From the NCBI GenBank assembly GCA_958369225.1, contig CATXID010000006.1, positions 62,001 through 126,000 on the forward strand: 64,000 nt of DNA, in the 5' to 3' direction. The translations under genes and the position numbers were made by a program. This DNA comes from an uncultured Collinsella sp. (GTDB lineage Bacteria; Actinomycetota; Coriobacteriia; Coriobacteriales; Coriobacteriaceae). This document shows, in pieces, positions 25,002-32,340 of the stretch (position 1 is its first letter; the number at the start of each line of letters is the position of its first letter). The notes below the pieces were generated by a model, which saw nothing but the letters and a program-made list of their open reading frames with translations, ran no database searches and had not been told where the DNA came from.

Positions 25002-25133
25002 GTCCGCGTATCCGTTTCGCGGATACGCACCGGCTTCGCCCGCCTGCCGACGGACTCGCCAGCTCGCTAAAAACGCTCCGCGTTTTCTTTACGCTCGCTC
25101 CTTCACAGGTTCAAGTCCCTGCGATGGGCCCAT
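25002..25133. repeat. tRNA-associated cassette 4 (Leu)
   Basis: Core closely related to the Arg cassettes (CGCACCGGCTTCGCCCGCCTG, then AAAACGCTCCGCGTTTTC), first hairpin GTATCCG...CGGATAC. It ends in ACAGGTTCAAGTCC, the T-arm of tRNA-Leu (GGTTCAAGTCC) rather than that of tRNA-Arg, in opposite orientation to the tRNA gene. Confidence 0.75.
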
Positions 25134-25172
25134 AACAAAAAAGCCCCCATTGCTGGGAGCTCTTTCATTCAA

Positions 25173-25259
25173 TGGTGCGGGCGAAAGGACTTGAACCTTC
25201 ATGGGGTTGCCCCCATACGGACCTGAACCGTACGCGTCTGCCAATTCCGCCACGCCCGC
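25173..25259 (-). tRNA. tRNA-Leu (anticodon CAG)
   Basis: 87 nt with CCA encoded. Acceptor GCGGGCG/CGCCCGC, anticodon loop TTCAGGT, long variable arm with paired TGGGG/CCCCA, T-arm AAGGTTCAAGTCCTT. Minus-strand promoter TTGCGT, 17 nt, TATTCT. Its terminator is the hairpin at 25141-25162. Confidence 0.97.
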
Positions 25260-25302
25260 GTGCAGGAATTAGAATAACGGAGCGCCACCGTGAACGCAAG
25301 AA

Positions 25303-26220
25303 CTATTTTTGAAAAAGTTTGCAGGCATTTTCCCAGGCGGCTCGGGCGATTGCCTCGGCGTCCTCGCCGGTACGATCGACGCGGTCGTTGACCAGCGTGT
25401 TTGCTGTGATGGAAATCATTGCAGGCTCGCACTCAAGACCGCGAATGGGCTCCGGAGCCATATAGGGACAATCCGTCTCGAACAAAATACGGTCGAGCGG
25501 GGTTGCCGCGAATGCCTCGCGCACGTCGTCGTTGCGCTTAAAGGTAGCCGCGCCGCCATAGGCGATGTAACAACCCAAATCCACAAAGCGCTCCATCGTG
25601 GCTCGGTCCTCGCCAAAGCAGTGCAGCACGCAACCGGCCTGGGGCACGCCGACCTCGCGCAACACGTTATAGGCGTCTACATGCGAGGTGCGCTCCTCGT
25701 CCGTGTCCTCATGACGCAGATGCAGCTCTACCGGCACATTGCGTCGTACGGCAACCTCAAGCTGACGTGCCATGCAATCAATCTGCACGTCATGAGGCGC
25801 CGGCGCGACATCGTCGTCATAGTCCATGTGGTAGTCCAGGCCAATTTCGCCGATGCCAACACACAACGGATCGTCGAGCGCAGTCACAATCTGGGCATGG
25901 ATATCATCGGTGTAGTCCGGCGCGCCATACGGATGCACGCCGGCGAGATACTTAATCTGCGGAATATCTCGCATCGGCAAAATCTCGCGCACCAGCCAGT
26001 CACTATAGTCCGTCACGCTACGCTTGTCGGCGATGGGGTCGAACATCGTCACCAGCAGGTCGACGCCCGCGGCTTTAGCGCGCACGAGCGTCTCGGGCAC
26101 TTCCTTGCCCCAAAACGAAAGCAGGTGCGCGTGCGTGTCGGCAAGCGGCGCCAGCGGCACCGGGCAGGCCACCGTTTTCTTCTTTTTGGTAAACGTCACG
26201 CGTTCGACATTAGGCGTCAT
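25303..26220 (-). CDS. TatD-family metal-dependent DNase
   Basis: 305 residues from ATG 26218-26220 after CAGGAGCTTTCCC; the open frame runs 37 codons further into rsmA and is not needed. The metal-binding motif LADTHAHLLSF is near residue 25, GIGEIGLDYH near 125, then VELHLRHED, CVLHCFGED and the final acidic FETDCPYMAPEP. These are the TatD amidohydrolase motifs. The gene overlaps the end of rsmA by 11 nt, a common pairing of 3'-exonuclease and rRNA methylase in Gram-positive bacteria. Confidence 0.94.
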   Translation of the reverse strand: MTPNVERVTFTKKKKTVACPVPLAPLADTHAHLLSFWGKEVPETLVRAKAAGVDLLVTMFDPIADKRSVTDYSDWLVREILPMRDIPQIKYLAGVHPYGAPDYTDDIHAQIVTALDDPLCVGIGEIGLDYHMDYDDDVAPAPHDVQIDCMARQLEVAVRRNVPVELHLRHEDTDEERTSHVDAYNVLREVGVPQAGCVLHCFGEDRATMERFVDLGCYIAYGGAATFKRNDDVREAFAATPLDRILFETDCPYMAPEPIRGLECEPAMISITANTLVNDRVDRTGEDAEAIARAAWENACKLFQK

Positions 26221-27070
26221 GGGAAAGCTCCTGAGCCAAGCGGACAAAGGCAGCGACGTCGAGCGTCTCGGCGCGCGTGGTAGGTGCGATACCGCAGGCC
26301 TCAAAGGCGGCGTCGAGCGCGTCCTTGGCAAAGCCGTTGGCGCTCATGGAGTTGCGGATCGTCTTGCGGCGCTGAGCAAACGCGGCGTCGATCACGCGGG
26401 CCACCAACTCGCGGTCGATGCCCTCGGGTACCACGCCGTCAACGCGATCGATGCGCACTACGGCAGAATCCACATGCGGCGCCGGCATAAAGCAGCGCGG
26501 CGGCACCTCAAAGCGCCCCGTCACCTGCGCATACAGGCCGAGCTTTGCCGTGTAGCCGCCATAGGTCTTGTTGCCCGGCGTTGCGGCAATACGATCTGCA
26601 ACTTCCTTTTGCACCATGACGACGGCGCGCTTAAGCGCGGGCATCGTCTGGAAGAACTGAAGGATGATCGTCGCCGCCACGTTATAGGGCAGATTCGCGA
26701 CAAACACCGTGGGTTCACCACCGGCGGCCTGCTCAATCTGCTCCGACGTCACCTTGAGCGCATCGCCCATGATAAAGCGAAAGTTGGCATAGTCGGCGGC
26801 GTGGGCGTCGAGCACCGGCTCAAGCTCGGGATCGGCCTCAATCGACGTAACGCACGCCGCCTCCTGCAGCAGGGCCAACGTCAGCGTGCCGCAACCCGGG
26901 CCGACCTCGAGCACGCGCTCATCGCCCGCAAGCTCAGCGAGCTCACAGATACGTTCGATCACATGGTTGTCGATCAGGAAGTTTTGGCCCAGGCGATGCT
27001 TGGTCGCAAGGCCAAACTCCTCTAGCAGCTCCCTAGTTGCCGTGGGGTTTGCCAAAGGCGAAGTTGTCAT
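26210..27070 (-). CDS. rsmA: 16S rRNA A1518/A1519 dimethyltransferase
   Basis: 286 residues. SAM-binding motif VLEVGPGCGTLTLALLQEA, preceded by the family start KHRLGQNFLIDNHVIERI. The catalytic NLPYNVA motif is present, and SAVVRIDRV lies in the C-terminal half. It dimethylates two adenines at the end of 16S rRNA in late 30S assembly. ATG follows AGGAGGCAACT. The metG terminator stands just upstream, so rsmA and tatD have their own promoter in the short gap. Confidence 0.97.
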   Translation of the reverse strand: MTTSPLANPTATRELLEEFGLATKHRLGQNFLIDNHVIERICELAELAGDERVLEVGPGCGTLTLALLQEAACVTSIEADPELEPVLDAHAADYANFRFIMGDALKVTSEQIEQAAGGEPTVFVANLPYNVAATIILQFFQTMPALKRAVVMVQKEVADRIAATPGNKTYGGYTAKLGLYAQVTGRFEVPPRCFMPAPHVDSAVVRIDRVDGVVPEGIDRELVARVIDAAFAQRRKTIRNSMSANGFAKDALDAAFEACGIAPTTRAETLDVAAFVRLAQELSHDA

Positions 27071-27102
27071 AGTTGCCTCCTTAGCATGGTGGCGGCGTCT
27101 TG

Positions 27103-27139
27103 AAACAAAAGGGCATGGACCGTTGCGGCCATGCCCTTA
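27103..27139 (-). terminator. Intrinsic terminator of metG
   Basis: AAGGGCATGG / CCATGCCCTT stem, with TTTTGTTTC on the minus strand, about 40 nt after the metG stop. Confidence 0.8.
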
Positions 27140-27177
27140 CATCTAAACAGCAAATTGCCGATATGGCGCGCAGCGGC

Positions 27178-28779
27178 TTAGCCCAGACGCGGGAACAGCG
27201 GCTCGCCCTTCTCGACGGGCTGACCACCGGCAAGCAGGCCCCAAGCGCAAATGCCCTTGAGGTCGTCGCTCGCGGCCTCGTCCTCGCAGGACAGGCGACG
27301 CAGGGCCTCGGCAGAAGTCTGGGGCATGAGCGGCATCAGCAGGTGAGCGGCAATGCGGATGGCCTCGAGCAGGTTGTAGATCACAAATGCCAGCTCGTCA
27401 GCCTTGGCCTCGTCCTTGGCAAGCGCCCAAGGCTCGGAGTCCTCGATGTAGTGGTTGGCGGCATGGATGAGCTCCATGACCTCGTCCTTGGCTCCACCGT
27501 AATCGAGCACGTCCATCTTGGCCATGTAGCGATCGACCAGGCCATCGGCAATCTTTGCCAGCGGGTTGTCGAACGCATCGAACGATGCGGGCTTGGCGGG
27601 CGCGCAACCGTCAAAGTACTTGCCGCTCATGTTGAGCGAACGCGAGATAAGGTTGCCCCAGCTGTTGGCCAGGTCGGCGTTGTAGACCTGCTCCATGCGC
27701 TCGAAGCTGATGGCGCCGTCGGTGCCGGGCACCACGTCGGTCATAAAGTAATAGCGATAGCCCTCGACGCCCAGCATGTCGATAACGTCCTGCGGAGCGA
27801 TGGCGTTGCCGCGGCTCTTGGACATCTTCTCGGCCTTGCCGGTCTCGGCGTTGCGCACGGTCAGGAAGCCATGGGCAAAGACGTGCTCGGGCAGGGCCTC
27901 GCCGATGGCCATGAGCATGGCGGGCCAAATGACGCAGTGGAAGCGGATGATGTCCTTGCCCACGATGTGGAACTGCGCGGGCCAGCGATAGGCCAGCTCG
28001 GCACGCGCCTCGTCGGTGTCGACACCGTAGCCGACGGCCGTCATATAGTTGAGCAGCGCATCGAACCACACGTAGGTCACGTGACCCTCGTCAAACGGGA
28101 CCTGAATGCCCCAGTCAAAGCTCGTGCGGCTCACGGAAAGGTCGTTAAGGCCGCCCTCGACAAAGCTGCGCACCTCGTTCATGCGGAACGCAGGCTCGAC
28201 AAAGTCGGGGTGCTCGTCATAGAGCTTGAGCAGCTTGTCCTGGAAAGCGGAAAGCTTAAAGAAGTAGGACTCCTCCTGCACGCGCTCAAGCGGACGGTGG
28301 CAATCGGGGCACAGGTGCTGGCCGACGCTACCGTACTCTTCGTCACCCTTCTGGACCTGCGTATCGGTAAAGTAGGTCTCGTCGGGCACGCAGTACCAGC
28401 CGTCATAGCTGCCCTTATACAGGTAGCCGGACTCCTTCATGCGCTCCCACAGATACTGCACGGCGTGATGCTGGCGCGGCTCGGTGGTACGAATGAAGTC
28501 GTCGTTGGAGATCTCGAGCTTGCTCCAAAGCTCCTTGAAGTGCGGAGCCTGGCTGTCGGTCCACTCCTGCGGCGTCATGTTGTGCTTGGCTGCAGCCTCG
28601 GCGACCTTCTCGCCGTGCTCGTCCATGCCAGTCAGGAACTTGACGTTATAGCCGGCAGAGCGACGATAGCGAGCCTGGACGTCGGCGATGATGGTGGAAT
28701 AAGCCGTGCCCAGATGCGGATCGGCGTTGACGTAGTAGATGGGCGTCGTGATAAAAAACGAAGGCTTGGTTTGATCCAT
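27178..28779 (-). CDS. metG: Methionyl-tRNA synthetase
   Basis: 533 residues. Class I signature as PHLGTAY (HIGH-type) near residue 21 and EKMSKSRGNAI (KMSKS) near 312. One zinc-knuckle half (CPDCHRP) lies in the connective domain. The anticodon-binding helical domain follows to the end, and no C-terminal EMAP-like dimerisation domain is present, so it is the short bacterial form. ATG follows GGAGGACAGACCCC. It charges initiator and elongator tRNA-Met in the cytosol. Confidence 0.97.
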   Translation of the reverse strand: MDQTKPSFFITTPIYYVNADPHLGTAYSTIIADVQARYRRSAGYNVKFLTGMDEHGEKVAEAAAKHNMTPQEWTDSQAPHFKELWSKLEISNDDFIRTTEPRQHHAVQYLWERMKESGYLYKGSYDGWYCVPDETYFTDTQVQKGDEEYGSVGQHLCPDCHRPLERVQEESYFFKLSAFQDKLLKLYDEHPDFVEPAFRMNEVRSFVEGGLNDLSVSRTSFDWGIQVPFDEGHVTYVWFDALLNYMTAVGYGVDTDEARAELAYRWPAQFHIVGKDIIRFHCVIWPAMLMAIGEALPEHVFAHGFLTVRNAETGKAEKMSKSRGNAIAPQDVIDMLGVEGYRYYFMTDVVPGTDGAISFERMEQVYNADLANSWGNLISRSLNMSGKYFDGCAPAKPASFDAFDNPLAKIADGLVDRYMAKMDVLDYGGAKDEVMELIHAANHYIEDSEPWALAKDEAKADELAFVIYNLLEAIRIAAHLLMPLMPQTSAEALRRLSCEDEAASDDLKGICAWGLLAGGQPVEKGEPLFPRLG

Positions 28780-28848
28780 GGGGTCTGTCCTCCAGAAAAA
28801 CGTTGCATACAGGGGATGATTCTAACGCAAGGGCTGGATATCCTCCAT

Positions 28849-29727
28849 CTATTGCATATCAAGCACCATGGCATAGACATCGCGCTTGCGGCGCGAATAC
28901 TTCTGTGACAGGCGCTTTGCCACCGCGGAGGCGGGCTCCCCCTCCTCGAGCGCGGTGCGAATGTCCCCGCGCAGGGCCTCGTCGGGGTCTACCGCTGCGG
29001 CTCCAACCGGCGCGACACCGGCCTCCTCGTCCTCACTCGGCGGCGCGATGACCAGCGCGATCTCGCCCTTTACCTCGCTACGGGCACGCAGCTCCTCGGT
29101 TAGCTGGGCGGCGGATCCGCGCAAGACTTCCTCGTGCAGTTTGGTGAGCTCGCGGCAGACGGCAACATCGCGCTGGGGAAAGACCTCGGCCACGGCCTCG
29201 AGCGTCGCGACGATGCGATGTGGAGACTCGTAGAAGATGAGCGCGCCGGGGACGACGGCAAGGCGCTGCAGTCGGCGCACGCGGTCGCCGTGCTTGCGAC
29301 CCAAAAAGCCTTCGAAGAAGAAATGTTCGCAGGGAATACCGGACGATACGAGCGCCGTGACGCAAGCAGAGGGGCCAGGAATAACCTCGACAGGCACATC
29401 CGCCTCGCGCGCCGCCTCGACCAGCGCCTGGCCGGGATCGGACACGCTCGGCATGCCGGCATCCGAGGCAAAGGCGAGGGTCTCCCCCGCCAGCAGACGG
29501 TCGACCAGGCCGGCGGCGCGACTTGCGATCACGTTCTCGTCGCAACGAACGAGCGGCTTGGAGATGCCTAGGTGCATCAGCAATTTTGAGGTCACACGCG
29601 TGTCCTCGCAGCAGACGGCGTCGGCGGCGGCAAATGCCTCGCCGACGCGCGGAGACAGGTCGCCCAGATTACCGATGGGTGTACCGACCACATAAAGTTT
29701 GCCCGTGTGGGCGCTGTTTTGCGTCAT
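28849..29727 (-). CDS. rsmI: 16S rRNA (cytidine1402-2'-O)-methyltransferase
   Basis: 292 residues. N-terminal KLYVVGTPIGNLGDLSPR, the RsmI signature, then AVCCEDTRVTSKLL and SDAGMPSVSDPG (tetrapyrrole-methylase fold), EVIPGPSACVTALVSSG, FFEGFLGRK and FYESPHRI. The C-terminus has the short helical RsmI extension (LSQKYSRRKRDVYAMVLDM). It methylates the ribose of C1402 in the 30S decoding centre. It follows the GH5 gene by 6 nt and may be co-transcribed with it. Confidence 0.96.
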   Translation of the reverse strand: MTQNSAHTGKLYVVGTPIGNLGDLSPRVGEAFAAADAVCCEDTRVTSKLLMHLGISKPLVRCDENVIASRAAGLVDRLLAGETLAFASDAGMPSVSDPGQALVEAAREADVPVEVIPGPSACVTALVSSGIPCEHFFFEGFLGRKHGDRVRRLQRLAVVPGALIFYESPHRIVATLEAVAEVFPQRDVAVCRELTKLHEEVLRGSAAQLTEELRARSEVKGEIALVIAPPSEDEEAGVAPVGAAAVDPDEALRGDIRTALEEGEPASAVAKRLSQKYSRRKRDVYAMVLDMQ

Positions 29728-29733
29728 ATCAAC

Positions 29734-30795
29734 CTATTCAATCATGCCGCGCTCGAGCGTGCCGAGTGCCGCGCGGGCGTCCCATGCTGCAATACGCTTC
29801 TCGGTCTTCCACGTTTGGAAGAACCAGCCAGCCGCCGGCGCAAACGATGCCAGCTGGTTGGCGATAAACACGCGCTCGTAGGCATTACGACCCTCGGGCG
29901 TAACCGACGAGTTGGCAAAAATCGCCGCACCCGACCATTCACCAACCAAAACGGGGAATCCGGTCGAGATTGCCTCCTTGAGCTCACGCTTGTTGCGCGA
30001 AATCGCCGTCGTCAGACCACGGGGGCTCGTGATGTCGAGCGCATACTCGTCGCGGTAATGGTACAGGTGAAGGTCCATGTAGACGTTCTTGTACTTGGCA
30101 CCGCGCATAAAGTGCTTCCACTCGCCAGGGTGTCCCGAAGAGGAAAAGACGACAATCTTATCCTCGGGCATATACGAACGAACGAGCTCGTACGCGTCAC
30201 GATAGAAGTTGCGCAGGTAGTGCGCCGGAATACCGTCCGTCATGGTAAAGAGGCTCTTGCGCACGCTCATCTGCGGCGTATCCAACAGCTCGATGCCCAG
30301 CAGGCTCTCGGCCTCACCATAACGATCGGCCAGGCGCTCAAGCACATCGAGCGCAACGTGACGGCCATTGGTGGACGAATGCCACTCAGCGACGACTTCC
30401 GGCGTCGTGGGCGAATCGTTGGAATCGCCCTGGCCGCCGGGTACGGTCGCCAGATCGAGCAGTACGCGGATGTTGTACTTGGCGGCCCACTCAATAGCAC
30501 GGTCGATATAATCGACGACCGAGATGTAGGAAGCGTCGGACTCCTGCGAGCCAAAGGCATACCACGGCACCGGCAGGCGCACGGCGTTGAGACCGATCTG
30601 CGCCATACGACGAAAATCGTCCTCGCTCACAAACGTCTCGTAATGGCGACGCATGCGCTCGTTATAGGCAGCGGCGCCCATGGCCTCCTGCAGCTCGGCT
30701 GCATTGGATGCTCCGGTCGCCGCATAGAGCGACGGGGTCACCCAGGGCTCGGGAATAAACCAGCCAGAGAGATTAACGCCGAGAATCCTCTCCAT
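29734..30795 (-). CDS. Glycoside hydrolase family 5-like protein
   Basis: 353 residues from ATG 30793-30795 after GAAGGGGGCCGTG; the longer frame to 30954 adds an Arg/Pro-rich stretch that looks non-coding. It starts RILGVNLSGWFIPEPWVTPSLY, as in exo-beta-1,3-glucanase-like GH5 enzymes. GLNAVRLPVPWYAFG follows, then GIELLDTPQMS (acid/base region, an ELLDTP variant rather than the usual NEP) and PVLVGEWSGA (nucleophile Glu). There is no signal peptide, so the enzyme would be cytosolic and may act on imported oligosaccharides. It ends 6 nt before rsmI. Confidence 0.85.
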   Translation of the reverse strand: MERILGVNLSGWFIPEPWVTPSLYAATGASNAAELQEAMGAAAYNERMRRHYETFVSEDDFRRMAQIGLNAVRLPVPWYAFGSQESDASYISVVDYIDRAIEWAAKYNIRVLLDLATVPGGQGDSNDSPTTPEVVAEWHSSTNGRHVALDVLERLADRYGEAESLLGIELLDTPQMSVRKSLFTMTDGIPAHYLRNFYRDAYELVRSYMPEDKIVVFSSSGHPGEWKHFMRGAKYKNVYMDLHLYHYRDEYALDITSPRGLTTAISRNKRELKEAISTGFPVLVGEWSGAAIFANSSVTPEGRNAYERVFIANQLASFAPAAGWFFQTWKTEKRIAAWDARAALGTLERGMIE

Positions 30796-31037
30796 CACGG
30801 CCCCCTTCGAATCGCGCAGGTCGAACCTGCATCGTATTGCATAGGAAAAGTGTCGTTTTGAGTATACCCGCGCGTGCGGACAGGCGACCGAACGGTCTAC
30901 AAAGTGGCGCAAAAGTGGGGGGGAATGTCCGGGCAGACGGAGCCCGAGATGCACACGTCAAGATGCGCACGTGCGCCGGAAAGCTCATCCCGTTTCCCCC
31001 TCAATAATGGGATGCATTTTCCGCAGGAGCCCTCGGT
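30796..31037. other. Intergenic, nothing recognised
   Basis: This stretch upstream of the GH5 gene contains no convincing open frame, hairpin or repeat. It must hold the GH5 promoter on the minus strand, but I see no clear -35/-10 pair. Confidence 0.5.
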
Positions 31038-31100
31038 AAAAGAAAAGGACCCCTTTGCAGAGGTCCTAGTCAATTCAAGGTGGCGGGGAAGGGAATCGCA
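31038..31100 (-). pseudogene. Terminator copy and tRNA-Phe 3'-end fragment
   Basis: About 63 bp identical to 31224-31286: the hairpin AGGACCCCTTTGCAGAGGTCCT, spacer, then the tRNA-Phe 3' end up to GGGAATCG of the T-arm (31079-31100). It is an exact direct repeat on the other side of cassette 5. Confidence 0.8.
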
Positions 31101-31221
31101 CCCGCGCTCCGCGCGTGCGGACCGCTGCGGCGCTTCCGCGCCTTGCGAGCTCCGCTGGCAAACGCTCACGCGTTTACTCAGCTCCGCGCCCTCACGGGGT
31201 TCGATTCCGTGTGGGGGCCAC
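31101..31221. repeat. tRNA-associated cassette 5 (Phe)
   Basis: Diverged relative of the Arg and Leu cassettes. The central hairpin is AAACGC-TCAC-GCGTTT. It ends in ACGGGGTTCGATTCC, the T-arm of tRNA-Phe, in opposite orientation. The ends can pair: GTGGC and GGAATCG on the left with CGATTCC and GGCCAC on the right. Confidence 0.7.
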
Positions 31222-31263
31222 ATAAAAGAAAAGGACCCCTTTGCAGAGGTCCTAGTCAATTCA

Positions 31264-31339
<76 letters not shown>

Positions 31340-31507
31340 ATTTGAGGTGTGCCTTGTTTCAAGGCTTGATTAGTATAACCAAGGACGCGCTCCGGTCAAC
31401 CGAGAATTTTAAAAAAGTTTTTGAGCGTGACATCGGCCACGATCTCGCTCCTATAGAACGGCACGTCAGAAGCATCAACCGGCCACAAGAAGTTTTCACT
31501 CAGTCCC

Positions 31508-31867
31508 TTAAGCCGGCACGCGTTGAAGAACAGCGGACGAAACAATGATTGAAGGGCGCTCGAGTGCCGCCCAGGCACCGGGGCAGGAACACATACGCCA
31601 AGGGCAGACGTTTTCGTAGCGCTCGAGGACGTTGCCGCTACGGTCGATAAAAGCGATGTCGATGGGATAGGCCATAAAGCAGGTGTGAACCGAGGAACAG
31701 CGCGGAAATGCCATGACAAGCGGCAGTCCGCTGGCGGCAATCGGCCGCCGTCCCAGCATGCCGCGCAGACGCACGGTAAACGACTCCGCCACCACAAACT
31801 CGACCGGCGTCCAACCCAACCTGTTGAGCGCCCGCGCGTAGGCGATATAGGACGAGGCCGCGGTCAC
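31508..31867 (-). CDS. DUF192 domain protein at the end of the Tad operon
   Basis: 119 residues from a GTG (31865-31867) that overlaps the stop of the TadE-like gene and follows GGGGGTGG; the frame could extend 7 codons more. The DUF192 pattern is clear: FTVRLRGMLGRRP at the start, LVMAFPRCSSVHTCFMAYPIDIAFIDRSGNVL in the middle and NVCPWRMCSCPGAWAALERPSI near the end. Many DUF192 proteins are exported; this one lacks a signal peptide. Its function is not established, but overlap with the pilus genes argues for co-translation and a linked role. Confidence 0.85.
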   Translation of the reverse strand: MTAASSYIAYARALNRLGWTPVEFVVAESFTVRLRGMLGRRPIAASGLPLVMAFPRCSSVHTCFMAYPIDIAFIDRSGNVLERYENVCPWRMCSCPGAWAALERPSIIVSSAVLQRVPA

Positions 31868-32340
31868 ATGACCACCCCCGGACGCCATGGATCGACCGTC
31901 ACCGCGCGTTCATACGTGAGCGCGGCCGGCGCCCCCAGGGAAACGCCGGCGATGCTCAGCGAACTCGGCCACGGCTCGTAGTGCATGGTGCAGGTATAGG
32001 TCCTAAACGTGCCAGAAAGAGAGAGCAGGCCACCATCCGATGACGCCGTGCCTTGCTCACTCGAGACCTCGACCTGTAGGTCATATCCCTCCATGGCATC
32101 CTGAATCTGAGCTTGAACGGTCGCGGAAGCGTCAATGGAGCTCTCGTCACCCTCCCCGCCCGGCGCCACAGCGTGCGCAAGCACGATGTCGGGCACCACG
32201 CGGTCGAAGCGCGCGACCGCGCCGGCAAAGATCATGACGTTGTACGCGATGAGAGCCAGCACGATCAGGACGGGCGTGACCACGGCCATCTCGACCGTCG
32301 CCTGGGCACGCTCCTCGCGCAAGCCCGTGCGAATGCCCAT
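31864..32340 (-). CDS. TadE/TadF-like pseudopilin
   Basis: 158 residues from ATG 32338-32340, which shares one base with the stop of the upstream gene (TAATG). The N-terminus (GIRTGLREERAQATVEMAVVTPVLIVLALIAYNVMIFAG) is a TadE-like pseudopilin start: short basic leader, AQATVE, then a membrane segment. The rest is an extracytoplasmic domain with little conservation. Processing by a prepilin peptidase is expected in this family. It is the second to last gene of the operon. Confidence 0.85.
   Translation of the reverse strand: MGIRTGLREERAQATVEMAVVTPVLIVLALIAYNVMIFAGAVARFDRVVPDIVLAHAVAPGGEGDESSIDASATVQAQIQDAMEGYDLQVEVSSEQGTASSDGGLLSLSGTFRTYTCTMHYEPWPSSLSIAGVSLGAPAALTYERAVTVDPWRPGVVM

Noticed and set aside
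27100..28908. A 602-codon plus-strand frame opposite metG
   Set aside because: It is a frame shadow of metG, with no recognisable protein motif.
31396..31797. A 133-codon minus-strand frame overlapping the DUF192 gene
   Set aside because: It overlaps a gene with a clear DUF192 pattern in another frame and has no ribosome binding site or recognisable domain.
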